Source of the DNA: Bacteroidales bacterium
GTDB lineage: Bacteria; Bacteroidota; Bacteroidia; Bacteroidales; UBA1402
Assembly: GCA_012511135.1 (NCBI GenBank)
Contig: JAAZGQ010000394.1
Span: forward strand, 1 to 5,711
Direction: 5' to 3'
Length of the DNA stretch: 5,711 nt
This document shows, in pieces, positions 1 through 5,711 of the stretch; the stretch's first letter is position 1; the number at the start of each line of letters is the position of its first letter. Made by a program: the position numbers and the translations under genes. The notes under the pieces are model-generated. The model saw nothing but the letters and a program-made list of their open reading frames with translations, was not told where the DNA came from and did no database searches.

Positions 1-357
1 ATTAATCTGGAAGCTAACGCCATTTGGTCGTACAACGAAAGCCCCAACGATCATACCTTGTTTCTGTATCTGATCGATGGTAATCTTGCTGCAGACGAAG
101 CACTGGAACAATTCGAAGAGCAAGCCTGCGCTATTCTTATGAGCAGTTCCTCAGACAAAACAGCTCCCAACGACCAGGTTCAGGTAAAGGCCGGCCCCCA
201 TGGCGTCCGGTTTTTTCTGATAGCCGCCAAACCACTTCATGAAGCTGTTTCCTGGGGAGGTCCCATAGTAATGAACACCAGAGAAGAACTGGATCTGGCC
301 TTCGAAGAGCTGGAAAAAGGAACTTTCATTAAGCACGCCAGGCCAAAAATGTTGTAA
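1..357 (+). CDS. Pirin family protein, C-terminal part (5' end outside window)
   Basis: The reading frame is open from the first base and ends at TAA 355-357, giving 118 visible residues. These match the C-terminal cupin (Pirin_C) half of pirins. The diagnostic stretch is KPLHEAVSWGGPIVMN (visible residues 77-92), followed by TREELDLAFEELEKGTFI, the typical end of bacterial pirins. Pirins are cytoplasmic bicupin proteins of about 230-300 residues. Some bind iron or show quercetinase activity, and one is reported to modulate pyruvate dehydrogenase. The metal ligands lie in the N-terminal cupin, which is not in this window, so activity cannot be judged. A TTG at 58 could be read as a start but would cut through the conserved domain, so the gene must begin upstream. 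It ends 35 bases before zwf on the same strand, so co-transcription with the pentose phosphate genes is plausible. The family call is very safe; the biological role is not known. Confidence 0.93.
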   Translation: MNLEANAIWSYNESPNDHTLFLYLIDGNLAADEALEQFEEQACAILMSSSSDKTAPNDQVQVKAGPHGVRFFLIAAKPLHEAVSWGGPIVMNTREELDLAFEELEKGTFIKHARPKML

Positions 358-392
358 GTTTGTATTTCTTTCATCAACAAAGTAAACCGCTA

Positions 393-1895
393 ATGAAAAA
401 GCCTCAGGATCTTATACTGGTCATTTTTGGCGCATCAGGCGATCTGACTGTACGCAAACTTATCCCGGCGCTGTTCAACCTCTTCATGAAAGAACAAATG
501 CCCGAACATTTTGTCGTACTCGGGCTGGGCAGGACTGCCATGGATGATGAACACTTTCGCCAACAAATGGAGTCAGGCATTGAGCGTTACGGAAAAAACA
601 AAGGACAAGCACCTGACAGAAAGGCTTTTTGCCAACATCTTCACTACAGCAGCGTCAATCCATCGGCTCAGGCAGACTATGCGATTATAAAAGAGAAACT
701 GGAAGCTCTGGAACGGAAATGTCCCTGCGAGGGAAACTATATTTTTTATATGGCCACACCGCCCTCCATGTTCGAAATTATTCCTCAATACCTGCAGGCC
801 CACGGCCTCAACAAACAAGGCTCGAGCCTTCCCTCCAGACTGGTGGTGGAGAAGCCTTTTGGCGTTTCGCTGGAATCGGCCAGAACGCTTAACCGCAAAC
901 TTCAGAATTATTTTGACGAAAGTCAGATTTACCGCATCGATCATTACCTGGGTAAAGAAACCGTCCAAAACATGCTGGTAACCCGTTTTGCCAACGGCAT
1001 TTTTGAACCCCTCTGGAATCGTAATTTTGTGGAACGCGTCGAGATCACCTCGGCCGAAAGCATTGGAATAGAGGGACGTGGAGCCTTCTACGATCATATC
1101 GGAGCCTTACGCGACATGCTTCAAAACCATTTACTTCAACTTCTGGCCCTCGTCGCCATGGAACCCCCTTCACAAATAGATGCCACGGCCATCCGCAACG
1201 AAGTGGTCAAGGTCTTTCATGCCCTGAGACCCATCAAAGAAGAAAACACAGCAAAACAAGTCATCAGAGCCCAGTACAGCCCGGCCAGTTCCGGGGGAAA
1301 GCCTTTGGCCGGCTATCTCGATGAAAAAAACGTCCGTCCCGGTTCACGTACCGAGAGTTATGTGGCTATGAAATGTTACGTGGACAACTGGCGCTGGGGT
1401 GGCGTGCCTTTTTACATCAGGACCGGTAAACGCCTGACTAACAAAGTTGTGGAAATTGTTATCCATTTCAAGGAAACCCCACATCGTTTATTTTGCCCGG
1501 TTTCCTCTGAGCTTAACCACAACAACCAGCTAGTCATCCGCATACAGCCCGACGAAGGCATCGTATTTAAATTCAACATGAAAGTTCCCGGCGCAGGCTT
1601 CAAAGCCCAAGCTGTTGATATGAACTTCAATTACAGCGACCTGGGCAACGCATACATCAGCGAGGCCTACGAACGCCTCTTGCTCGATTGCATGAACGGA
1701 GATGCCACTCTCTTTACCAGAGGAGATGCCGTAGAGGCTGCCTGGAAATACGTCGATCCGGTACTGGCGGCCTGGCATCATAATCCGGAGATACCGCTCT
1801 ATTCGTATCCGGCCGGCAGCTGGGGCCCAACAGCCGCGGACGAATTGATGGAAGGGGAAAATACTGCCTGGCGGAAACCCAGATCAGTCGATTAA
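393..1895 (+). CDS. zwf: Glucose-6-phosphate 1-dehydrogenase (EC 1.1.1.49)
   Basis: This 500-residue cytoplasmic enzyme oxidises glucose 6-phosphate to 6-phosphogluconolactone with NADP+, opening the oxidative pentose phosphate pathway. Length is normal for the family. The N-terminal Rossmann fold has GASGDL at residues 13-18 and an Arg (R47, in GLGRTA) where NADP-preferring enzymes contact the 2'-phosphate, so NADP+ preference is inferred. EKPFG is at 153-157. The substrate signature RIDHYLGKE is at 181-189 (D183, H184), and the catalytic His is H246 in MLQNH. IFEPLWNRN and the C-terminal YPAGSWGP are also canonical. ATG 393 is chosen because MKKPQDLIL leads directly into the first beta strand; an in-frame TTG at 360 would add 11 residues with no family support. 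There is no Shine-Dalgarno sequence, as expected in Bacteroidota. pgl follows after 27 bases, and no terminator or promoter is seen between them. All key residues are present. Confidence 0.98.
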   Translation: MKKPQDLILVIFGASGDLTVRKLIPALFNLFMKEQMPEHFVVLGLGRTAMDDEHFRQQMESGIERYGKNKGQAPDRKAFCQHLHYSSVNPSAQADYAIIKEKLEALERKCPCEGNYIFYMATPPSMFEIIPQYLQAHGLNKQGSSLPSRLVVEKPFGVSLESARTLNRKLQNYFDESQIYRIDHYLGKETVQNMLVTRFANGIFEPLWNRNFVERVEITSAESIGIEGRGAFYDHIGALRDMLQNHLLQLLALVAMEPPSQIDATAIRNEVVKVFHALRPIKEENTAKQVIRAQYSPASSGGKPLAGYLDEKNVRPGSRTESYVAMKCYVDNWRWGGVPFYIRTGKRLTNKVVEIVIHFKETPHRLFCPVSSELNHNNQLVIRIQPDEGIVFKFNMKVPGAGFKAQAVDMNFNYSDLGNAYISEAYERLLLDCMNGDATLFTRGDAVEAAWKYVDPVLAAWHHNPEIPLYSYPAGSWGPTAADELMEGENTAWRKPRSVD

Positions 1896-1922
1896 GCTGA
1901 TTACCACACCTACACTAACGAC

Positions 1923-2711
1923 ATGGGAAATTCACCTGATTATCAACTTATTCTATACTCTGGTTCAGAAGAACTCATCCGCGGTTTTTGCCAGGCCCTG
2001 GCCGAAAAAATCAAAAACCTGGCCGATCAGCAAGCCCGGGTCCATCTCTGCCTGTCGGGAGGCAACAGCCCCAAAGCAGTATTTGCATTGTTGGCCCGGG
2101 AATACTCCTCAGCACTACCCTGGCAACAATTGCATTTCTACTGGAGCGACGAACGCTGCGTGCCCCCGGAGCATTCCGATAGCAATTACGGCGTAGCCAG
2201 GCAATTGCTGCTGGATCCGCTCAAGATTCAGGCCGACCATATCCATTACATCGACGGCAGCCGGCAGGCCGAAACCGAAGCACAACGCTATGCCGAAGAA
2301 CTAAAAAGAGAGCTGCCCGAAACAGGAGGATCGTCCGTTTCAGGAGGCTTGCCCAATACAACAGGATTTCCCGATTCAGAGGGGCTGCCCCGCTTCGACC
2401 TGCTTATTTTGGGCCTGGGCGAAGACGGACACACAGCCTCCATCTTTCCCCACAACCTGGCCTTGCTCAAGGACAAGCGTTTATGCCTGGTAACGGAGCA
2501 TCCCCTCAGCGGACAAAAACGCATCAGTCTGGGAGGAGGGCCCCTGAACAACGCAGCCAACACCTGGTTCCTGATCAGCGGCAAAAGCAAAGCCGGCGTA
2601 TTCAAACAAATATTACAAAACGAACCTGCAGCTCTGCAATACCCCGCCTTTCACATCCGTCCTGCGGCAGGCAATCTGATTTATTTTGCCGATCAGGAAG
2701 CTATACAGTAG
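1923..2711 (+). CDS. pgl: 6-phosphogluconolactonase, DevB/SOL type (EC 3.1.1.31)
   Basis: This enzyme hydrolyses 6-phosphogluconolactone, the product of Zwf, to 6-phosphogluconate. It belongs to the NagB-like fold family. Visible motifs are SGGNSP (residues 45-50), WSDERCVP (74-81), SDSNYG (85-90) and the signature LGLGEDGHTASIFP (163-176), whose H170 matches the proposed catalytic His. The C-terminal TEHPLSGQKRIS and YPAF..RPAAGNLIYF blocks follow. At 262 residues it is longer than the usual 220-245. The surplus is a Gly/Pro/Ser/Thr-rich stretch at residues 134-157, made of four 6-residue repeats, just before the signature strand. A second deviation is LGGG (203-206), where homologues generally have a Thr or Ser after RI[ST]L. 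The ATG at 1923 is the first in frame after zwf, and 27 bases separate the genes, so one transcript is likely. Function is firm from motifs and context; whether the insert matters is unknown. Confidence 0.96.
   Translation: MGNSPDYQLILYSGSEELIRGFCQALAEKIKNLADQQARVHLCLSGGNSPKAVFALLAREYSSALPWQQLHFYWSDERCVPPEHSDSNYGVARQLLLDPLKIQADHIHYIDGSRQAETEAQRYAEELKRELPETGGSSVSGGLPNTTGFPDSEGLPRFDLLILGLGEDGHTASIFPHNLALLKDKRLCLVTEHPLSGQKRISLGGGPLNNAANTWFLISGKSKAGVFKQILQNEPAALQYPAFHIRPAAGNLIYFADQEAIQ
2322..2393 (+). repeat. Four degenerate 18-bp tandem repeats inside pgl
   Basis: Read in the pgl frame, the stretch divides into four consecutive 18-base units encoding TGGSSV, SGGLPN, TTGFPD and SEGLPR. The shared pattern is [ST]-x-G-[LFS]-[PS]-x. 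At DNA level the units share an ACA or TCA first codon, a GGN third codon and a CCC or TCC fifth codon. The units are well diverged, so this looks like an old in-frame tandem duplication rather than a recent one. The product is a flexible Gly/Pro linker lying before the LGLGEDGHT strand of Pgl. Confidence 0.7.
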
Positions 2712-2715
2712 GATT

Positions 2716-2749
2716 TTGTTTACAACCGTGTCTAATACTCTGTGTACAA
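2716..2749 (+). promoter_or_regulatory. Candidate operator: two copies of a TGTnnACA dyad upstream of the DUF302 gene
   Basis: In the 57-base gap after pgl, TTGTTTACAA (2716-2725) and CTGTGTACAA (2740-2749) match at 8 of 10 positions in direct orientation, 24 bases start to start. Each is itself a short dyad (TGT, two bases, ACA). Paired dyads upstream of a gene suit a dimeric regulator that binds twice. No convincing TAnnTTTG promoter box accompanies them, and no known regulator can be named, so this is a candidate only. Confidence 0.3.
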
Positions 2750-2754
2750 TCATC

Positions 2755-2768
2755 AAAAAAAGAATAAA
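2755..2768 (+). promoter_or_regulatory. A-rich translation initiation region of the DUF302 gene
   Basis: Twelve of the fourteen bases before ATG 2769 are A (exceptions G2762 and T2765). No Shine-Dalgarno sequence is present. Bacteroidota ribosomes generally do not rely on Shine-Dalgarno pairing, and A-rich leaders favour initiation there. This supports ATG 2769 over the in-frame GTG at 2742. Confidence 0.5.
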
Positions 2769-3182
2769 ATGAAAGATACTGACAACAAACTTCGTCCCTT
2801 TTTGGAAAATCTCAGTCCTTACCCTTTTGATACCACCATCGAAAAGTTGTCTCTGCTTATTCAGGAAAAGCAGTGGAAAATATCCCATATCTACGATTTG
2901 CAAAAAACCTTGCACGATCACGGCAAAGAGATCTTAGCCGTTAAAGTGATCTCTCTGTGCCATCCCCGGCATTCAGGAAAATTGCTCGCCACTGACGACG
3001 AGCGTATGGTTTCTTCTTTGATGCCCTGCCGTATAAGCGTGTACGAAAAAAGCGACGGCAAGACCTATATTTCCAGACTAAACAGCTCCATGCTTTCTCC
3101 TCTTATCGGAGATCTGGCTGCGGATGTCATGAGCCGGTCGGCGGCTGATGTAGAAGAGATTATTCGGCTGGCGCTTCAATAA
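2769..3182 (+). CDS. DUF302 domain protein
   Basis: A 137-residue protein with no signal peptide or membrane segment, so probably cytoplasmic. Nearly its whole length matches DUF302 as I know the family: a first half with PFDTTIEKLSLLIQEKQWKI and an HIYDLQKTL turn (about residues 18-48), then ISLCHPRHSGKLL (61-73), the hallmark LMPCRISVYE (84-93), and a closing helix ADVEEIIRLAL. C64 and C87 sit in the two conserved blocks; C87 is the family's typical LPC cysteine, here MPC. Structures of the family show a small alpha/beta fold, but no biochemical function is established. ATG 2769 follows an A-rich leader; the in-frame GTG at 2742 would add nine residues (ending QKKNK) with no family support. 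The gene is 57 bases after pgl and 99 before the transporter, all on one strand. Read-through from zwf-pgl or separate control through the dyads at 2716-2749 are both possible. Domain call confident, role unknown. Confidence 0.85.
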   Translation: MKDTDNKLRPFLENLSPYPFDTTIEKLSLLIQEKQWKISHIYDLQKTLHDHGKEILAVKVISLCHPRHSGKLLATDDERMVSSLMPCRISVYEKSDGKTYISRLNSSMLSPLIGDLAADVMSRSAADVEEIIRLALQ

Positions 3183-3199
3183 ATTCAATACTTCCGAAG

Positions 3200-3236
3200 G
3201 GTCAATCATCTTCCGGACACAGTGCTCACATTGACC
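3200..3236. promoter_or_regulatory. Inverted repeat overlapping the MFS gene promoter, possible operator
   Basis: GGTCAAT (3200-3206) and its exact reverse complement ATTGACC (3230-3236) are separated by 23 bases. The right arm contains the TTGACC box of the promoter, so a dimeric repressor bound here would block polymerase. The loop is long and no T-run follows, so a terminator is unlikely. A 7-base arm can arise by chance in a 99-base gap; position is the main argument. Confidence 0.3.
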
Positions 3237-3261
3237 TTGTGCTGCATTTTGTTTATCTTTG
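3231..3261 (+). promoter_or_regulatory. Promoter of the MFS transporter gene
   Basis: TATCTTTG at 3254-3261 matches the Bacteroidota -7 consensus TAnnTTTG exactly, and TTG at 3231-3233 supplies the -33 box with a 20-base spacer, inside the usual 19-21. The same bases also read as a sigma70-like pair, TTGACC, 17 bases, TATCTT. The predicted transcript start is near 3266, leaving a leader of only about 16 bases before ATG 3282. The transporter is therefore likely transcribed independently of the DUF302 gene. Confidence 0.65.
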
Positions 3262-3281
3262 CCGCCTGCTAAAGCATCACT

Positions 3282-4670
3282 ATGTCCAATGCTGCTCTAA
3301 AAACCAACAAACATATGGTTTTGGCCGTCACGATGGTGGCCAATTTTTTCAATCCTTTTACCGGATCGGCGGTTAATATTGCCCTGCCGCAAATAGCCTC
3401 GGACTTGCAACTTCATGCCGGGCTGATGAGCTGGGTAACCATGGCCTACCTGCTGACGGCAGCCTCTTTTTTGGTACCTATGGGCAAACTGGGCGATCGG
3501 ATTGGCCGAAAGAAAATGTTTCTCTGGGGAAATTTTGCTTTTATGGCCGGTTCTTTTGGCTGTGCACTGTCGGGCGCTGCCGCCTGGCTCATCGGATTCC
3601 GCCTGCTGCAAGGCGTGGGCGGGGCTATGATGATCAGCGTGAGTATGGCTATCTTGATGTCGGTTTTTGAGGCCGGAGAACGGGGCAGGGTGATCGGGCT
3701 CAATGTGGCCTCGGTCTATTTGGGCTTATCGGCGGCGCCGGTGCTGGGAGGCATCCTGACTCAATACCTGGGCTGGCGCAGTTTGTTTTACATCAACGGT
3801 TCTGTTTCGGTATTGGTAGCCCTTGGGCTCTACCTGGTCATTCGCGACGAATGGAAAACCAGGGAACAAGGCCCTTTCGACTGGAAAGGGGTGTTGTGGT
3901 ATATCCCTTCGGTTTTGCTTTTGATGTACGGCCTGTCCAATTTGCCGGGCTGGCCCGCTCTGCTGATGAGCCTGGCCGGAGCCGGCGGTCTGCTTTGGTT
4001 TATCCGGCTCGAGATGAAAACCGCTCTGCCGGTGCTGGATGTCCGCATGTTTAAACAAAATCTGGTCTATGGTTTGTCCAACCTTTCGGCTTTTATCAAT
4101 TACGCGGCCACCTTTGCGGTCAGCTTTATGCTGAGCCTTTATCTGCAATACGTGCATTTGCTCACACCCCGCGATGCCGGCCTGATCCTTATGATACAAC
4201 CTGCGGTGATGGCCCTGGTATCGGTAGGCGCCGGCCGTTTGTCCGACAAATGGAGCGCCTCCGCTCTGGCCTCCATAGGGATGGCTATCAGCGCTCTCGG
4301 CTTATTCCTGTTGATTTTTTTGGGACAACAAACCACTTTTGTGTACATACTCGCCTCATTGGCCACTCTGGGGCTGGGCTTCGGCTTGTTTTCGTCGCCC
4401 AATACCAATGTCGTAATGAGTTCCGTCGATAAAAGCCTCTACGGGGTTGCCTCGGCCACACTGGCCACCATGCGCAACCTGGGCATGCTCTTTAGTATGG
4501 CTCTGGCCAGCCTGGCCGTGCATGTCTTTTTGGGAAGCCGACACATGAGTGCCGACACCACCGGCGAATTCTTGCAGGCTTCCCGCCTGGTGTTCATTCT
4601 CTTTTCGGCTTTCTGCCTGCTGGGCGTGTTCACTTCCATGCAGCGGGGACGCAGAATTCCGGTACAATAA
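3282..4670 (+). CDS. MFS transporter, DHA2 (14-helix, EmrB/QacA-like) class
   Basis: A 462-residue inner-membrane protein. I count 14 hydrophobic segments (roughly residues 13-35, 49-68, 78-97, 101-129, 137-159, 168-187, 204-221, 225-243, 264-291, 299-318, 328-348, 354-374, 391-419, 434-454), the number that separates DHA2 from 12-helix MFS families. MFS motif A is GKLGDRIGRKK (68-78) between helices 2 and 3. Helix 4 has RLLQGVGGAMM (107-117). Antiporter motif C is a variant, GLSAAPVLGG (148-157), in helix 5. Helix 1 ends in VNIALPQI, the DHA2 hallmark, but the acidic residue that commonly precedes it in QacA/EmrB-type pumps is Thr here (T27). DHA2 members mostly export drugs, dyes or metabolites using the proton gradient; the substrate here cannot be read from sequence. 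ATG 3282 lies just downstream of a strong promoter. The gene ends 28 bases from the convergent F5/8-LamG gene. Class firm, substrate unknown. Confidence 0.9.
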   Translation: MSNAALKTNKHMVLAVTMVANFFNPFTGSAVNIALPQIASDLQLHAGLMSWVTMAYLLTAASFLVPMGKLGDRIGRKKMFLWGNFAFMAGSFGCALSGAAAWLIGFRLLQGVGGAMMISVSMAILMSVFEAGERGRVIGLNVASVYLGLSAAPVLGGILTQYLGWRSLFYINGSVSVLVALGLYLVIRDEWKTREQGPFDWKGVLWYIPSVLLLMYGLSNLPGWPALLMSLAGAGGLLWFIRLEMKTALPVLDVRMFKQNLVYGLSNLSAFINYAATFAVSFMLSLYLQYVHLLTPRDAGLILMIQPAVMALVSVGAGRLSDKWSASALASIGMAISALGLFLLIFLGQQTTFVYILASLATLGLGFGLFSSPNTNVVMSSVDKSLYGVASATLATMRNLGMLFSMALASLAVHVFLGSRHMSADTTGEFLQASRLVFILFSAFCLLGVFTSMQRGRRIPVQ

Positions 4671-4698
4671 GCAGGTTCTTACAGACAGGAGTACTTCA

Positions 4699-5711
4699 TT
4701 ATTTCTTCAGGTTCTCAGGCCTGGTCTTCTTCATCAATTTGCCGAGTTCCTTTTGGCTGAGGGCGTAATCGTACATGCGCAGCGAAGCCATGTAGCCGCT
4801 GAAATTTTCACCCACATCAGAAGCTCCCACTATAAAACGAGCTCTGTCCACCGCCGAAGCCAGGGTCATACTCTGAACATTATCGAGTACTCCGTTCACA
4901 TACATCTTTTCCAATACACCATCGAAAGTCACCACGATGTGATGCCATTCGTTCTCGGCCGGCAAGCTACGGTATCGCATATCAAAATGACCGTCCAGAT
5001 GCGCCATGGCTCCATGGCCGCTGCGATTGTAAAACAAGGCATTGTAGGAATTGGCCAGACGCAGGGCATGACGGTCGCACCAGGAGAACAGGCAGTCGCC
5101 TTCGCGACCGGCCTCGGGATTCCTGACCCAGGTGGCCACCGAGAACGAGCCATTCCAGGCCAGTTGCTGAGGCACAGGCACATCCAGCACCAAAGACCCA
5201 CGGGTAAATTCAAGGGCTTGCACACCCAGGTCGTCCATGCTGACTGACACTTCGCCCCTGAGTGTAAAGTTTCCGCCCAGCGTACCTTGGTTGGGCAGGC
5301 TGCTTAAATTCTCTGATTTTTTAGAGATATCAAAACCCAGCAACATCTCCCGTTTGCTTTCGGCTCCGGGGCCTGCTTCCGAAGCTTTGTTGACCAGACC
5401 CAGCGGAATATCAAAAGCTGAACCGTAGGCCTTGATGTTCCAGACAGCGGCATAAAGCCCGGTTTTTTCGGTACCCAAAACTTTGAGTCTCAGATAACGC
5501 GCTTCCTCTTCCTTATCATCAATCATGGGGCTGCCCGAAACCCTGTTGTCGGAGCGATCGGCGTATACAGCCCACTTTTTGCCATTGGCAGAATACTCCA
5601 ACAGGTATTGATAATAATAAGAGGCAAACTCAAACTGGGTCATCACTCTGCTGATTTTCTGCACACTGCCCAAATCTATCTCCAAAGTCTGGGGAAAGGA
5701 ATTATCGCCGG
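4699..5711 (-). CDS. Discoidin (F5/8 type C) + LamG-like domain protein, C-terminal part (5' end outside window)
   Basis: The - strand frame is open to the right edge and stops at TAA (4701-4699), giving about 336 visible residues. The first part, starting GDNSFPQTLEIDLGS and continuing to WNIKAYGSAF (to about 5413), is the latter part of an F5/8 type C domain, a beta sandwich that usually binds sugars. After a short linker comes a concanavalin/LamG-like jellyroll (about 5343-4732). Its start is marked by NQGTLGGNF, its middle by FSVATWVRNP and WHHIVVTFDG with YVNG (4947-4891), and its end by GYMASLRMYDYALS. The chain ends in a Lys-rich tail with no recognisable type IX sorting domain. A TTG at 5685 is not the start, since it splits the discoidin domain. 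Such modules sit behind catalytic or surface domains in Bacteroidota glycan-degrading proteins. The enzyme part and any signal peptide lie outside, so secretion and substrate are inference. It converges on the MFS gene, leaving only 28 bases. Confidence 0.85.
   Translation of the reverse strand, partial: GDNSFPQTLEIDLGSVQKISRVMTQFEFASYYYQYLLEYSANGKKWAVYADRSDNRVSGSPMIDDKEEEARYLRLKVLGTEKTGLYAAVWNIKAYGSAFDIPLGLVNKASEAGPGAESKREMLLGFDISKKSENLSSLPNQGTLGGNFTLRGEVSVSMDDLGVQALEFTRGSLVLDVPVPQQLAWNGSFSVATWVRNPEAGREGDCLFSWCDRHALRLANSYNALFYNRSGHGAMAHLDGHFDMRYRSLPAENEWHHIVVTFDGVLEKMYVNGVLDNVQSMTLASAVDRARFIVGASDVGENFSGYMASLRMYDYALSQKELGKLMKKTRPENLKK

Noticed and set aside
190..197. GGCCGGCC palindrome in the pirin gene
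   Set aside because: A perfect 8-base palindrome inside coding sequence, explained by ordinary Ala-Gly-Pro codons; no second copy with context was noticed.
360..392. Upstream TTG start giving an 11-residue extension of Zwf
   Set aside because: The extra residues have no family support and the ATG at 393 begins right before the first Rossmann strand.
573..1097. 174-residue open frame antisense to zwf
   Set aside because: It lies wholly within zwf, shows no recognisable domain, and the zwf frame is conserved throughout; it is a codon-composition shadow.
2711..2742. Possible promoter (TTTG at 2715, TAATACT at 2733) before the DUF302 gene
   Set aside because: The downstream box does not match TAnnTTTG, and the spacing fits neither the Bacteroidota nor the sigma70 pattern.
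3726..4199. 157-residue - strand frame inside the transporter gene
   Set aside because: Gln/His-rich composition typical of the antisense of a membrane-protein gene; no domain and no start context.
4671..4723. Possible bidirectional terminator between the convergent genes (palindrome CAGGCCTG at 4716-4723)
   Set aside because: The palindrome has no loop and no flanking T-run, and it lies inside the coding end of the - strand gene; the 28-base gap itself holds no stem.
4549..5247. 232-residue + strand frame spanning the end of the MFS gene and the antisense of the LamG domain
   Set aside because: It overlaps two well-supported genes, and its sequence has no family resemblance or plausible start.

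Overview
The window reads as a compact chromosomal stretch from a member of the Bacteroidota, probably a Bacteroidales/Marinilabiliales-type organism of medium G+C. Three things point this way. Translation starts lack Shine-Dalgarno sequences, and one of them is A-rich. The clearest promoter carries the Bacteroidota -7 box TAnnTTTG. A partial discoidin (F5/8 type C) plus LamG protein of the surface/secreted type common in this phylum is present. Phylum is an inference; genus cannot be read from the sequence.

Layout. On the + strand: the 3' end of a pirin gene (1-357), zwf for glucose-6-phosphate dehydrogenase (393-1895), pgl for 6-phosphogluconolactonase of the DevB/SOL type (1923-2711), a small DUF302 protein (2769-3182), and a 14-helix MFS transporter of the DHA2 class (3282-4670). 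Converging on them from the - strand is the 3' part of a large gene whose product ends in an F5/8 type C domain followed by a LamG-like domain (4699-5711, running off the right edge). No gap exceeds 99 bases. No RNA gene, mobile element or CRISPR array was seen.

How they work together. zwf and pgl encode the first two steps of the oxidative pentose phosphate pathway (glucose-6-phosphate to 6-phosphogluconolactone to 6-phosphogluconate, yielding NADPH). They lie 27 bases apart and are almost certainly co-transcribed. Pirin is 35 bases upstream in the same direction and may belong to the same transcript. gnd, the usual partner, is not in the window. The DUF302 gene follows after 57 bases that hold two copies of a TGTnnACA dyad, so it may have its own control. 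The MFS gene has its own convincing promoter with an inverted repeat over its -35/-33 box and is probably a separate, possibly regulated unit.

Points most worth a second look: four degenerate 18-bp tandem repeats that add a Gly/Pro-rich linker inside Pgl; the two spaced dyads before the DUF302 gene; the inverted repeat at the MFS promoter; and the absence of the usual acidic residue in helix 1 of the transporter. I do not see a clearly new multi-gene system. The core is ordinary central metabolism with some unusual details.
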